Source of the DNA: Caenorhabditis elegans
Lineage: Eukaryota > Nematoda > Chromadorea > Rhabditida > Rhabditidae
NCBI RefSeq assembly: GCF_000002985.6
Contig: NC_003280.10
Span: forward strand, 11,156,501 to 11,220,500
Length of the DNA: 64,000 nucleotides
Reading direction: 5' to 3'
The position numbers and the translations under genes are program-made. Numbering within the stretch: position 1 is the first letter of the stretch; each line of letters starts with the position of its first letter. The notes under the pieces are model-generated. The model was not told the origin of the DNA. It saw only the letters and a program-made list of their open reading frames with translations, and did no database searches. Below are positions 23,453-35,671 of this stretch, one piece after another.

Positions 23453-25152
23453 TGTATGTTCAATTAAGAAACTACCGCACAGACTAACCGCTTTGAACTT
23501 TTTCAAGTTCTAGTTCAAAGAACTATAATACCAATAATCCCATTCAAATGAATCCTAAGCCTGTTAAACAGAAATGAATGAAACATGTGTGCGTGGGTGG
23601 CCGAGTACAACGAACCACTCTTAATCTCTTCCGATTACCGTCAGATTTTGGAAGGAGATGATAGAGAATCATATGTATCAACACAAAATATCACAAAATC
23701 TTTTTAGTTTTTCCGTACGATCTTTGTCAACCCAACGGCCACGCCCCTCCCCTATAAAACCTCCGAATTTCTGTTCAACTAGGCTCAGCCCTTCACATTT
23801 TGTGACTTATTCCCTCCAGTTGAGTCAACAGAGTTCATATAGTATGACTTGTGCATGTTTCTATAAATATATGTACATCACTTTAAAAAATAAACGTGGT
23901 ATTTATCACCACCTGATTGTAGACTATTCATTGTAGTATAAATAGGCGAAAGTTGTGTAGTTTTGGTAGTGTCGGAGCACAATATCACTTTTTGTCTGAT
24001 GATTTCGTTTTATTAATTTTTTTTCAGAAAACTTTGTATTTCAATTTTTTCTCACAACTTCTTTTCCAAGTTAAAAGCAATATGGTAGGCACACACATCT
24101 TTAGGCCTACCTGCCTGCCAATCCATCTGCATTTTGGCATTAGACCCCAGTGTATGTATATGGTAGCATTTTTAAATTTTAATTGATATATTTGTGGAAA
24201 GTTCAGTAAAAATAGTTACAGATGTATTTTCTGTGCAGACACACTTAGCTGCCTATTGGTATATTTAGGCGCCTGCCTATCTCCATCGGTCCCGTTCTGT
24301 ACCGACATGACCAAAACCATTGTAGTTTTGGGATGCACAAGACGGAATTTTCTCTATTTCCAATTTATTAATGGAGCCCCAGGTGCGGTGGAAAACTGAC
24401 AAGCGTCTGCAGAAAGGTGTAATATTTCAATATTTTTCACTACGATCTTTTGATACAATAAAAATCTAGGTCATAGATTACTTCATCTAATTCATATAGG
24501 ACATGCATTTTCTGTCTTATGTTCACTAAATCAAACTACACTCTAGAAGTTTCAGGACAATTCAAAAGTTCAAAAGTTCAGTACCATGGAAACATGGGGG
24601 GGGGGGGGGGGTCTGTCTAGTCGACTATATTTTTGTTCGAGATCTTTGTTGACTTTTTGAACATTTTGGTTTTGACCTTTTTTTTTTGAATTAAAAACTC
24701 CAAAGGTTTATATTTCTTAACGTTCAGTTCCAGCGAGGGAAATAGTGAAGAGGAAAAGAGAAAAAAAGAGAAGAAAAAGACATTTCATGGGGGCCTGGGG
24801 ACCTCCACACTAGCATTTTGTTCTTTGCCCCACCATCTTTGAGAGTTCATCGGAACAAAACCCGTTTTAACTTTTCTCTCTTTTTCGTTCATTTTCGTGT
24901 TTTCTGCTGATATATATGTAACTGATATTATCGACGGTGGCGTATTTTATATTTTCTAGTGATGAAAGTACACTCATCTAGTCAGCGACAACGCACGTTT
25001 TGTCTGCGTCTGCCTGCTTCCGAATATGCTTAAAGACCAACTCGTTCAGTTTTGATGTCATTTTTTGTTTTAGTATTCAGTTTCAAGACTTTTCGTTTCA
25101 TTTGAATTGTTTTTTTAAAATATTTTTCTCCTAAAATAATAAATCAATTTCA
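23453..25152. other. Intergenic DNA upstream of the HAD-family gene
   Basis: No coding exon recognised. It contains a TGCC-type repeat (24108-24120), a 16-base G run (24596-24611) and a purine-rich stretch (24735-24785). The last few hundred bases should include the promoter of the gene starting at 25161. Confidence 0.45.
24596..24611 (+). repeat. Poly-G tract of 16 bases
   Basis: An uninterrupted run of 16 G follows aacat and precedes tctgtctag. Such tracts can form G-quadruplexes. In C. elegans, long G tracts depend on the DOG-1/FANCJ helicase for stability (established knowledge). Confidence 0.9.
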
Positions 25153-25160
25153 GTTTCAAA

Positions 25161-26530
25161 ATGACTATGACCCAGCAAATTAAAGCAGTTGTCTACGATT
25201 TCGGAGGAGTTTTACTCTCTTATGAAGGTGTTATGGAGAAATGGGTTGCCATGTCAAGATCACTTGGACTTCCTGATGATGCTGTACACAGTGAATCTGT
25301 CGGAATTGAGTTTTCGCAGTGGTTGGGACCCGATAGAAGTCTTTTCTTGGGTACATTGACTGTCGACGATTTGGAAGGAGGTCTCTTTTTGCAGTATTTG
25401 AAGCATAAGGTAGGCGAGGTTTAATCAATTTTGAATTTTTAAGCGTCTCTTAAAAAATGAATTTTGACTTTTGTAAAACACTTTTTTGGCCAAAAATGTT
25501 TTTTAAAAATTATATTTTGAATTTTCCCGTCGAATTTTTTTTGAACACTGGAATTTTGATATTCCTGCTTTGTTCCCTAAATTTTTAAAAAAGTTTACAA
25601 TGTGAATCTCGGGAAAAAAATTTCTGTTGAAATATTGAATTTTGAAATTCTCGCAAATTTTCTTGTGAGTCAAGTTCTAAATTTTTTCACAAAAAAATAT
25701 GCATATTGGTACATGCGCCAAATTTTTCTGAAGTTTTGAAATTTCAATTTTTTTCGAAAAATACATGTAAATTTCCCCCAAGATTTTTTGGAGAATTTAA
25801 ATCTGAACATCCATCAATTTTTATAAAAAAACTTGAACGTTCCATCGACTTTATTTTTTGGAAAAAATTTCAGAAAGATACAGCTGAAACATCGTTCCTA
25901 CATTTTTAGGAAGTTTGAAATTCAAATTTATTGCAAGTTTCATGAATTTCCTTATTTTCAAAACAAAGTTTTTGAAATTTTTTCTTACTTTTTAAACTTT
26001 CAGTATGGAAACAAGCTGACTGACAACGTTGTGATAAAACCATTCACCGAGTGCCTTCGTGGAGAAAATGTTAAAATTGTAAGCTTAAAATGTTTCTAAA
26101 CTTTGCCCTGAACCTAGCATTTTCAGCACAAAAATATGCAAAAAACCGTGGAAATTCTTCACAAGAAGGGCTTCAAAACCGCCATGCTGACAAACAACAT
26201 GTTCTTAGATAAGGTAATCGAGTTCCTATCAATATTGAAAATTTGTTCAATGATTTTCAGGAGCACAAGGAAACCAGACTTCCATGCGATTTGACACATT
26301 TCGATGAAGTTGTAGAATCTTGTTTGGAGCATCTCATGAAACCAGACGCTCGATTTTATCATTTAGTTGAGAAAAGACTCGGAGTCAAACCAGAGGAAAT
26401 TGTGTTTTTGGATGACCTCCATGAAAACATTGAAGCTGCAGAAAAGCTCGGATGGAACACAATTTTAGTAGAAGACATTGAAAAGGCGATTCATGAACTT
26501 GAGGGTTTCACTAAGGTTAAGCTGATCTAA
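25161..26530 (+). CDS. HAD-like hydrolase of the EPHX2-N-domain / ACAD10 type, 4 exons, 226 aa
   Basis: Exons 25161-25409, 26004-26078, 26127-26213 and 26261-26530, with all phases zero. The start follows a good trans-splice-like acceptor (aatttcag, ending 25153). HAD motifs are in order: motif I VVYDFGGVL with nucleophile Asp13; motif II MLTNN with Thr130; motif III Lys164 in HLMKPDARFY; motif IV VFLDD with Asp188-Asp189. The C-terminus (AIHELEGFTKVKLI) also matches the end of the mammalian EPHX2 phosphatase domain. The expected role is a cytosolic phosphatase on small or lipid phosphates. The second motif-I Asp, the usual acid/base, is Gly15; ACAD10-like proteins share this, so phosphatase activity is uncertain. 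It stands alone, without the epoxide hydrolase or acyl-CoA dehydrogenase partner domains. A poly(A) signal AATAAA lies at 26606-26611. Confidence 0.93.
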
Positions 26531-26658
26531 TTGGTGATGTATGTATATCTAACCGCTTTATAACTGCAATATAATTATCAAATTGTCACTTTTTATCAGG
26601 AATATAATAAATTGGAATGGTATCAAAAAATAAATAATTTGGCGATGAGAGCGATGAA

Positions 26659-28306
26659 TCAGTTTAAGAACCCAGTTCTGTGAGCAAATTCAGGGAAACA
26701 TTTTATCATTGCAGCATGCCATTCAGCTTTCATTATGTTGTCCCTGGAAAAATATGATTTTTTAAATTTGAAACTTCTACAAAAATTGTTCACAAATAAT
26801 TTCATTTCAATTAATATTTCAAAGCCTTTTTAAAATAAATTGTATTGATTCTAGCAGCATGGGGATGTTTAGGTATTGTTTTAAAATATTTATATTTGAA
26901 ATTTTGATTTGAAAAAACTCCAAAACTCACGTAATATTATGCGGCGGAATGTCACTTCCATGCTGCGAAACCGTATGTTTTCTCATCGTTGATTTTCGAT
27001 AGTCCAAGTAATCACACTGCTTGCATTTATATTGTCTTCCAACACAATGAAGAGCAATCACATGCATTTGGAGATTCCATCGACCGCTTCTAGGCGTTTT
27101 GACTCGAACTCCACAGAGCTGACATTCATGGTAGTCGCCGACGGATTTGGCCTTTTTCGCGGCAGAATCCGAGTTGGAGCCAGATGGTTCGTCGTTCTGA
27201 AAATGAGGAATTGTGAGTCTTGGAATATAGAAAAAACTACTAACCGAGTTGACACCTATAGGCACAATTTCCGGTTCTCCACTCAACAAGCTCATCAGTT
27301 GATCTCTATACTCCTGTTCCTCGGCGTGATGATCATAACGGCGTTTGACACACCTGAAATCTTTTTTTTTTAATTTCTCGAATGTCCAGTAGATTTATTA
27401 AAGTAGATAAACTCACGGCTTGCTAGTAAGTCGAATATCCTCTTCCTCCTCCTCCTCAACAATATCGTCGTCTTCAATCGGTCCAACACCAACACTTGAA
27501 GCTTCCTGTCGGATGCCCGTAGATGTCACCATTGAATTCGAAACTTGTGAAAACGATGGAAATAGAACTCTGAAAATTTGATGAACTTAAAGTCGCAAAT
27601 TTTATTTGTAAAAACTTTTCTGCTAAGTATTATACCGTATTTCCTCTAATAGTATTTCAACCAACTGATAAATTTGATAACTCAGTTGTCGTTTGTTTTA
27701 TTGAAAAACTTTCGACTGACAAAATATTTGTTAAATGTTTTTCTATAGATTTGCTGTTGATTATTTATTGATATCTTTGAAATGAACCGAGATATAACTT
27801 TTTGAAAGACTAGTAGAGAATATACAGCAAATAAAGGCAGAAGGTGAGGCTTCGGAAATTTTTTTTTTGGCGAAAGAGAAGTTTTCGACAAAATAAAACC
27901 TTTTTTATTGGTTCTTTTAAGAGTGAATTTTTCTGAATTGTTTGTGAAATATAAGGTTTGATCTCAAAAATTTCCATTTTTTAAATAAAAAATATTTAAA
28001 AAAAAACCACCTACTTTTGCTCATGCACTGGATATGGAGAATGTCGAGTTTCAAATGTGACAGGAGATGAAGCTGTTTCACGGAGTTCATCTCTTGAAAT
28101 TCTTGGCTCTTCTCTCTGGATTCTGTCGAGAGTCGGGTGTCGCGAAAGATCGTCCAACAGCATGAATCGAGCAAATCCATTTTCTAGCTGAAACTTTTTT
28201 TTTTCCAATTTAGTTATTTTTCACTAGAAAAACCCACCATAACTTGAACCAACTGAAGTGCTCGCTCCTTTGAGTCTATTTCTACTACGAGAAATTTTGG
28301 ATCCAT
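26659..28306 (-). CDS. C2H2 zinc-finger protein, 6 exons, 284 aa
   Basis: Exons, in coding order: 28238-28306, 28015-28187, 27417-27569, 27245-27353, 26931-27196, 26659-26743. Phases agree and give 285 codons including the stop. The start ATG follows tttttctcag directly. The N-terminal half is helical and Ser/Glu-rich, with an acidic run (VEEEEEED). Two fingers follow: Cys193-x2-Cys196-x16-His213-x4-His218, which has a long loop, and the canonical Cys226-x2-Cys229-x12-His242-x4-His247. A short conserved-looking tail ends WHAAMIKCFPEFAH plus RTGFLN. The penultimate exon could read straight into TGA, but the gtgagt donor and matching acceptor support splicing to the tail. It is probably a nuclear regulator; its DNA target is unknown. 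It converges with the HAD gene, with 128 bp between the two stop codons. Confidence 0.88.
27662..27810. repeat. Foldback-type repeat in a zinc-finger gene intron
   Basis: Lies in the intron 27570-28014. The left part (gataactcagttgtc, ctgacaaaatatttgttaaa) and the right part (gctgttgattatttattgat, accgagatataac) match the family also seen at 1974-2096 and 44675-44820. Just before it (27636-27655) is a lone copy of the terminus of the MITE at 23052-23452. Confidence 0.5.
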
Positions 28307-28499
28307 TCTGAGAAAAAAATTAGTTACAATATCTTAAAAGTCACGGAAGAATTCGGAGAAATATGAGGAAAAAAACCTTGAAAAAAATCCTCCCTTTCTT
28401 TCCAAATTTTCCTAAATTCTCGGCGAAAAATCAGGTTGAAAAAAACTCAAATAATTTCCTACTAAAATCCTACGGTAATGAATTTCTAGAAACAAAGAA

Positions 28500-29552
28500 A
28501 AAAAACTGAGCATAAGTGGCCTATAGTGATGAGATAATTCAGCCAGCAGGCAGCAGCATGCGGGCAGTCAACAGCAGTCAGCAGGCGGTCATCGATCGAA
28601 GGACAAGCAGTGCTGCGATGCAGGCAGTGAGTGGGGACTGAGAGAGTGTGCAAGATGAAGAGTGTACAGACATACGTGTACTGACGGACTGGGGAATTGG
28701 GTGGTGGAAGGGGGAAGGAAAGAGAGGGAGAGGCTGCGGAGACTGCTGTTTGGATTCAAATGCATAGCTGTTGGATTTTGCAATATATTGCAAAAAGGTG
28801 ATGGGGAGATTTTAATAAAGAAGGTTTGGGTGGGGACTTTAAGAATATTGTAACTTTTTAAAGCTACCGTATTTCGGAAAATTTATTTTGCTTTATTTGA
28901 AAATTATTTTTATTTGACTTGGAACATCTGAAAAAGTGCACAAAAATTGCCGGAAATTTTTTCCGATAAATTCTCTGGTTTTTCAAGCAATTTTCGTATT
29001 GCTCGGCACTTTTGCAGTTGTTTCAAGTAAAACAAAAATTATTTTCGGATAAAAAGACTATTTTTTTATATTTAAGTTGATGGGTTTTTATCCTAAAATA
29101 ATCTAGAGCACTAAAAATGCTTTAAAAATTATTTCAAAAAAATTCAAAAAATGTTTGCTGCAAAAAAAAACTGCCGGATGAAGCCAGAAAATTTTTGAAA
29201 CTTTCAGTTCATTTTCTCTTCCTTCTATTTTCACAATTTTTCTGACAAATGATGAATAATCAAAGAGTTTCCTAAACAATTCGCTGCTGTACTTTTTCCT
29301 CTTGCCTTCTCTGAAACCAAAACTTCTGACTCACAATTTCCGTTTGAAAACGGGAGAGAGGAACTCTTTTTTTTCAGAAGTTTATATTTCAGTTTTTCAA
29401 TTCTGAAAAATTATAAAATTTGGATATGAGACAATTAAAAATATATACATAAGTGCCACGTAAATCACGGTCTAACAAATTAAAAATAAAGAAACAAAAA
29501 AAACGTTACAAAACCACAGAACAATTCATTTATTAGTTCTCATTTGATTAAA
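28500..29552. other. Divergent intergenic region between zinc-finger gene and sideroflexin
   Basis: The two flanking genes are transcribed away from each other, so both promoters should lie here. Near the zinc-finger gene is a CAG/GCAGGC-rich stretch (28540-28640: gccagcaggcagcagcatgc). The remainder is AT-rich. No exon was found. Confidence 0.45.
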
Positions 29553-31527
29553 ATGAGTGAGCTTGTCAGCAATCTAAAGACTCGTCCAGATATATCGAAG
29601 CCACAATGGAGTCAAAGGACATATTACGGTAAGAATTCTTCAGGTTGCCAAAAAGTGCCAGCGAAGTTAAGACTGTTTAGATGGGATGTATCTGAAAGTT
29701 AATGTGCGGTGCATTGCAAAATTCTTGCATTTTTCAAAGTGAATAATAGCACATCGCGAAGCACATTGGACACCTTTTTCAATAATAGCACATTGGACAC
29801 CTTTTTCATCGAATTATTCGGTATTTGGCTCTAGCTTCTTGCCCACGTTTTGCCCAAAACTATTAACGTTGATGAGAAATTGGCAAAACTTCGGCGAAAG
29901 TTGGGCAAGATTTTGACAAGACCTGGATTTAGGCTGCGCCAGATTTTGTCCCAAGTTTGATCAAACTCTTGGAACACTTTGGCTCAAACTTTTCTTGTGC
30001 CGCTTTGAACTTGAGAGACCCGAAAATTTGGAAACGCCAGAAATCAATAAATTACAATCTGATTTACTTCTGATTTTTAACATTTATTAACCTACATTGT
30101 AAAGAAATCCTCTTTTCCAGGTCGTGTCCGTCACTTTTTCACTCTTACTAACCCACTCACCCTGACCTCATCAGTTGCACGACAAGAGCAATGCCGACAA
30201 ATTGTCTTGGACTACAAGAACGGAAAAGTCAGTCCGACGTTGACTGTGAGCGAGTTGTGGAAGGCAAAGACGTTGTATGATTCCACGTATCATCCGGATA
30301 CCGGGGAGAAGATGTTCTTCTTGGGAAGAATGAGTGCACAGGTACATATAAAACCAATTGAAGCAACACAAAAAAGTTTGTGTTAAATATTGGCCAGAGT
30401 TGACTCAATCTTTAGTTAATTTGGCGTAGTCTGACCAAACTTTTGCCCATGCCAAATTCCGAGCCAAATTTATTTTTTGAGCCAAACTTGAACAAAAATT
30501 TAACGCCAACTTCCCAGAAGGTATTTCTTTGCTCCAAAAATAATTAAAAACAATTATAAAAATATCTAATGAAATTCAATCTTTGCCCTAGAAGCCTCTC
30601 TTTTCAATATCTACAGTTTCAGATGCCCGCCAACATGCTCATCAACGGAATGCTCTTGAGCCTTTACCGTACATTCCCGGGTGTTGTATTTTCCCATTGG
30701 ATTAATCAATCGTTTAATGCAGTTGTCAACTACACGAACCGCAGTGGAAACAGTAAAACCAGCAACGAAAGGCTCATTCTCTCCTACTCGTGTGCTACTG
30801 GAGGAGCTATGGCTGCTGCTCTGTCACTGAATGCGATGGTTAAGGTAAACAGCTGAAAAAACATCTGCCGAATTTTCCTTTATAACATTCCAGAACAAGA
30901 ACAGTATTGCTGCTCGCTTGGTTCCGTTTGCCGCTGTAGCATTGGCTAACACAATCAACATTCCGATGATAAGGAGCAAGTGAGCTGATTAACATGAATT
31001 ATTCAAATTTTAAAGACGATTTTTAGCGAAGTAACAGAAGGATTGGAGTTACGTGATGAGAACGGAGAGCTCTTGGCAAGGTCCCGACAAATGGCTATAC
31101 TCTCCATAGCACAAGTCACATTGAGTCGGATTGCAATGGCAATGCCAGATATGGGTAGGTTTTATCAAATGTTAAGCTTTTATAGATTTGCCTCCTGCTA
31201 ATATATTTTAAGACAGTAATTTTCAGTGATGACGCCAATCATAATGAACCGAATCACACGAACGATGTACTACCGCACCCGTCCCTGGATGAAATACTCC
31301 GAGTACCCGATTCAAACTATGCTCGCTGGGATGGCTCTCTTCTTCACCACTCCAATGTGTTGTGCACTTTTCCCGCAGAAGACGGCAGTTGAAGTAAGAT
31401 AAAACATAGATAATTATGCATTGGAAACCCAATATTTCAGGTTACCAAACTGGAAGCATCAGTTCAGAAAGAGATATTCTCCCGAGCCGATGCGCCTGAA
31501 GTAGTGTTCTACAATAAGGGATTGTGA
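29553..31527 (+). CDS. Sideroflexin (mitochondrial serine/amino-acid transporter family), 7 exons, 328 aa
   Basis: Exons 29553-29628, 30121-30341, 30623-30844, 30894-30979, 31027-31154, 31227-31393 and 31441-31527 join in phase to 329 codons including the stop. Family hallmarks are the N-terminal [18 protein letters not shown], the motif HPDTGEK (residues 83-89) followed by [10 protein letters not shown], then [17 protein letters not shown] (125-141), hydrophobic helices after residue 150, and a C-terminus FYNKGL. Sideroflexins are multi-pass inner mitochondrial membrane proteins; mammalian SFXN1 imports serine for one-carbon metabolism. The length matches the family (about 320-330). AATAAA occurs 33 bp after the stop (31561). 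Which paralogue it is cannot be told from this window. Confidence 0.96.
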
Positions 31528-31560
31528 GAAAATCAATTCACACTTAGGACGTTTTTCAAC

Positions 31561-31566
31561 AATAAA
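31561..31566 (+). terminator. Poly(A) signal AATAAA of the sideroflexin gene
   Basis: AATAAA occurs 33 bp after the sideroflexin stop and 242 bp before the next gene's ATG. The position fits 3'-end formation of the upstream gene. Confidence 0.7.
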
Positions 31567-31807
31567 TATGATTGTTGAATTTTCTGAATGCCACGGTTTG
31601 GCAATACCCAAAAAGTTTCAGAATCCAAAATGTTGTTATCAAAAAAATCGATAGTTGCTCCTCCGCCTGCAAAAACCCCTAACATCAGCACAACCATAAA
31701 TCATTCATTTGACCCAATCATCTCTGTTTTGTTCTGTTTTTATCTTTTCAATGGACACCACATGTCGCTGCCTGTTGACCCCCACCATCCAGCCAGTCTT
31801 GCTCAAA

Positions 31808-32896
31808 ATGCTCTATCGACTCGTTGCCGCAATTTTGCTCCTTGGAGCTGTTCAGGCCACAATCAACTGTGCTGCTATTCCGACATCATTGTGGTGCTCG
31901 AATAAGGATCTTGAGGCGAAATGTGGATTCGCTTCCTTCTGTGATAAGTTAGTATCATAACATAAAATACTTATTTGAAACTGTAAATTTTAAAATTTTG
32001 TTTAAATCTTCAGACATCGCGCCGCCACTCACAATCAAAAAATCAACATCACTGTTCTGATCGAAGCTCTCTGCCCAGACTGCCAAAACTTCCTCACCAA
32101 GCAACTATACCCAATCGTCTTCAAAAACTTTGCCAACTATGTCAACATTGAACTAGTCCCATTCGGAAATGCAAAGGTCCTGGAAGATGGAACAATCAAG
32201 TGCCAGCACGGAGAGGAAGAATGCTCGATTAACAAGTTCGAAGGATGCTTCATCGACTCCATGCAAGACCAGAGCCCACTTCCAACTCTTTCTTGTATTG
32301 AAGAGAGTCTTCAGAAGAAGGTTGAATTTGCAGATGCTGTTCAACAATGTTTCGAAAAACTTCAAATTGGAGGGGATATTCAGAGATTGACACAGTGAGT
32401 TTGTGTTGAGAAAATGTTTAAATTCTGAAGAGCTGAAAGTTTTCAGATCCTGTTTGGTGTCAAAGCTCGGAGCTGATCTTCAAAATAAAGCCGCCGCGGC
32501 CACAGCCAATGTTTGGCCTGAGCAGGTTATTTTTCAAAAATTTAAAAATCAATGAAGATTTACCAAATCACCGTAAAATTTGAATTCAAATAGTTATGAT
32601 AAATTCCAATTTTTGAAAGTTTTTAATTTTTTTTTTCGTTTTTTCTAAAACTTTGACTGATAATTTTAAATAATCTAACAATTTTTAACGGATCTTTCAT
32701 GAAACTTAAACTATTTCAGCACAAGTTCGTCCCATGGGTGATCATCAATGGGGTCTCTCTCACCAGCTTCCAAGGATTCCAAAACCAACTTCCAACCCTC
32801 CTCTGCGAATGGTATTCTGGAGACAAGGCCATTCCATACTGTGAGGCTGCTCTCAAATTGAAGTACAAGAAGGCCAGTATTAGAAGCTTCTTTTAA
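31808..32896 (+). CDS. GILT-like secreted thiol reductase, 4 exons, 258 aa
   Basis: Exons 31808-31947, 32014-32394, 32447-32525 and 32720-32896 join in phase. A signal peptide ([17 protein letters not shown]) comes first. The thioredoxin-like domain holds the active site [10 protein letters not shown] with Cys67-x-x-Cys70. The GILT signature CQHGEEEC spans Cys110-Cys117, and other paired cysteines follow. Near the end is [16 protein letters not shown], the conserved PWV.(I/V)NG segment of GILT proteins. The enzyme reduces disulfides in acidic lysosomes or outside the cell; worm relatives are linked to innate immunity. An upstream in-frame ATG (31709) would bury the signal peptide, so 31808 is preferred. 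AATAAA at 32921 gives the 3' end. It lies 280 bp downstream of sideroflexin on the same strand. Confidence 0.95.
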
Positions 32897-33502
32897 AGTG
32901 TTCCCTTATAAAGTAATTCGAATAAAATATTAGCAATATCCTCCGGAAGGCGATTGCCTTGACCTGATCTGTTTACCTTCTCGATGAAGGAAATCAAGAA
33001 TAACTCACATTTTTTCCTGCTTTACGCGGAAGAGAACAGGGAAAATAAAAAGAAAATCCAATTAAATTCGCCTGAGAATTCGATTATCATATAATGTTGC
33101 ACTTCCTCCCCAGCAGGATTGACCTTGAAGTTTTTTTTGGAAAGACTCAGCTCTTCCGAAGATTCCCCCTTGATCATAATCTTTTTTCTAATTCGATTAG
33201 CATTTTTGCAACTTTATAACTTTGAAGATTACAATCACTGTAAATTATTTGGGTCAAGTTTTTCACACAAATTCAAGGTAAAACAACATATCTAACATAG
33301 AAAACCCGTGGAACGTGGCCACAAAAATATTTTTGTTCTTCAAACTGGCACCGATAAGCATCGAGAAGAGGGTCACCTGTGAATTAAGAATTATGCCAAG
33401 GTTTTTGTAATCCGGTTGAAAATGGAAGTGCCATAAATCTAGTTGTTATTCTTTGGATCAATTGGGTCACAGTTAGTTTAAAATTCAAATTCCCCAATTT
33501 GT

Positions 33503-35671
33503 CGTCATATATATGTCTAATATTCAGTTTTTCTGATTAAACTGGAAGCTTCTGGCACCTAGAAAAATTTTGTAATTAAATTCTGAAAGCGTTTAAAATT
33601 TGAAACAAGTCCCCGAAGAAAAATTTTTAAAAAAGTTAATTTCAAGTCAGATATTAATTTTTAAAGTTATGAAACCTAATTAAATCTCCCAATAAAAAAT
33701 GTGGTCATATATATGCCTGAAATTCAGTTTTTTTTTGATTCAACTAGAAGCTTCTGGCACATAGAAAAATTTTGTAATTACATTCTGAAAGCGGTTAAAA
33801 TTTGAAACAAATCCCCAAAGAAATATTTTCAAAAAAGTTAATTTCAAGTCAGATATTAATTTTTAAAGTTATGAAACCTAATTAAATCTCCCACTAAAAA
33901 ATGCGGTCATATATATGCCTGAAATTCAGTTTTTTTGATTGAACTGGAAGCTTCTGGCACCTAGAAAATTTTTGAAATTAAATTCTGAAAGCGGTTAAAG
34001 TTTGAAACAAATCCCCGAAGAAACTTTTTCAAAAAAGTTAATTTCAAGTCAGATATTAATTTTTAAAGTTATGAAACCTAAATAAATCTCCCAATAAAAA
34101 ATGCGGTCATATATATGCTTGATGGACAGTTTTTTTGATTCAACTAGAAGCTTCTGACACCTAGAAAAATGTTGTAATTAAATTCTGAAAGCGCTTAAAA
34201 TTTGAAACAAGTCCCCGAAGAAATATTTTCAAAAAAGTTAATTTCAAGTCAGATATTAATTTTTAAAGTTATGAAACCTAAATAAATCTCCCAATAAAAA
34301 ATGCGGTCATATATATGCTTGATGGACAGTTTTTTTGATTCAACTAGAAGCTTCTGACACCTAGAAAAATGTTGTAATTAAATTCTGAAAGCGCTTAAAA
34401 TTTGAAACAAATCCCCGGAGAAATATTTTCAAAAAAGTTAATTTCAAGTCAGATATTAATTTTTAAAGTTATGAAACCTAAATAAATCTCCCAATAAAAA
34501 AATGCGGTCATATATATGCCTGAAATTCAGTTTTTTGATTGAACTGGAAGCTTCTGGCACCTAGAAAATTTTTGAAAATAAATTCTGAAAGCGGTTAAAA
34601 TTTGAAACAAGTCCCCGAAGAAACTTTTTCAAAAAAGTTAATTTCAAGTCAGATATTAATTTTTAAAGTTATGAAACCTAATTAAATCTCCCACTAAAAA
34701 ATGCGGTCATATATATGCCTGAAATTCAGTTTTTTTGATTGAACTGGAAGCTTCTGGCACCTAGAAAATTTTTGAAATTAAATTCTGAAAGCGGTTAAAG
34801 TTTGAAACAAATCCCCGAAGAAACTTTTTCAAAAAAGTTAATTTCAAGTCAGATATTAATTTTTAAAGTTATGAAACCTAAATAAATCTCCCAATAAAAA
34901 ATGCGGTCATATATATGCTTGATGGACAGTTTTTTTGATTCAACTAGAAGCTTCTGACACCTAGAAAAATGTTGTAATTAAATTCTGAAAGCGCTTAAAA
35001 TTTGAAACAAGTCCCCGAAGAAATATTTTCAAAAAAGTTAATTTCAAGTCAGATATTAATTTTTAAAGTTATGAAACCTAAATAATTCTCCCAATAAAAA
35101 ATGCGGTCATATATATGCTTGATGGACAGTTTTTTTGATTCAACTAGAAGCTTCTGACACCTAGAAAAATGTTGTAATTAAATTCTGAAAGCGCTTAAAA
35201 TTTGAAACAAATCCCCGGAGAAATATTTTCAAAAAAGTTAATTTCAAGTCAGATATTAATTTTTAAAGTTATGAAACCTAAATAAATCTCCCAATAAAAA
35301 AATGCGGTCATATATATGCCTGAAATTCAGTTTTTTGATTGAACTGGAAGCTTCTGGCACCTAGAAAATTTTTGAAAATAAATTCTGAAAGCGGTTAAAA
35401 TTTGAAACAAGTCCCCGAAGAAACTTTTTCAAAAAAGTTAATTTCAAGTCAGATATTAATTTTTAAAGTTATGAAACCTAAATAAATCTCCCAATAAAAA
35501 ATGCGGTCATATATATGCCTGAAATTCAGTTTTTTGATTCAACTGGAAGCTTCTGGCACCTAGAAAAATTTCGTAAATAAATTCTGAAAGCGCTTAAAAT
35601 TTGAAACAAGTCCCCGAAGAAATATTTTCAAAAAAGTTAATTTCAAGTCAGATATTAATTTTTAAAGTTAT
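33503..35671. repeat. Tandem satellite: about 11 copies of a 200-bp unit, with an 800-bp higher-order repeat
   Basis: The landmark gtcatatatatg recurs near 33503, 33704, 33906, 34106, 34306, 34507, 34706, 34906, 35106, 35307 and 35506, a period of about 200 bp. Each copy contains gaagcttctg, ctgaaagcg(g/c)ttaaa and aagtcagatattaattttta. Two variants alternate: A (cctgaaattcag, gaactggaagcttctggcac) and B (cttgatggacag, caactagaagcttctgacac). Copies 3-6 and 7-10 both run A-B-B-A with shared private changes, so an 800-bp block was itself duplicated recently. It is noncoding. Confidence 0.95.

Noticed and set aside
33503..35671. CRISPR-like look of regular repeats
   Set aside because: The whole 200-bp unit repeats with no unique spacers, and the host is a nematode. 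It is a satellite.
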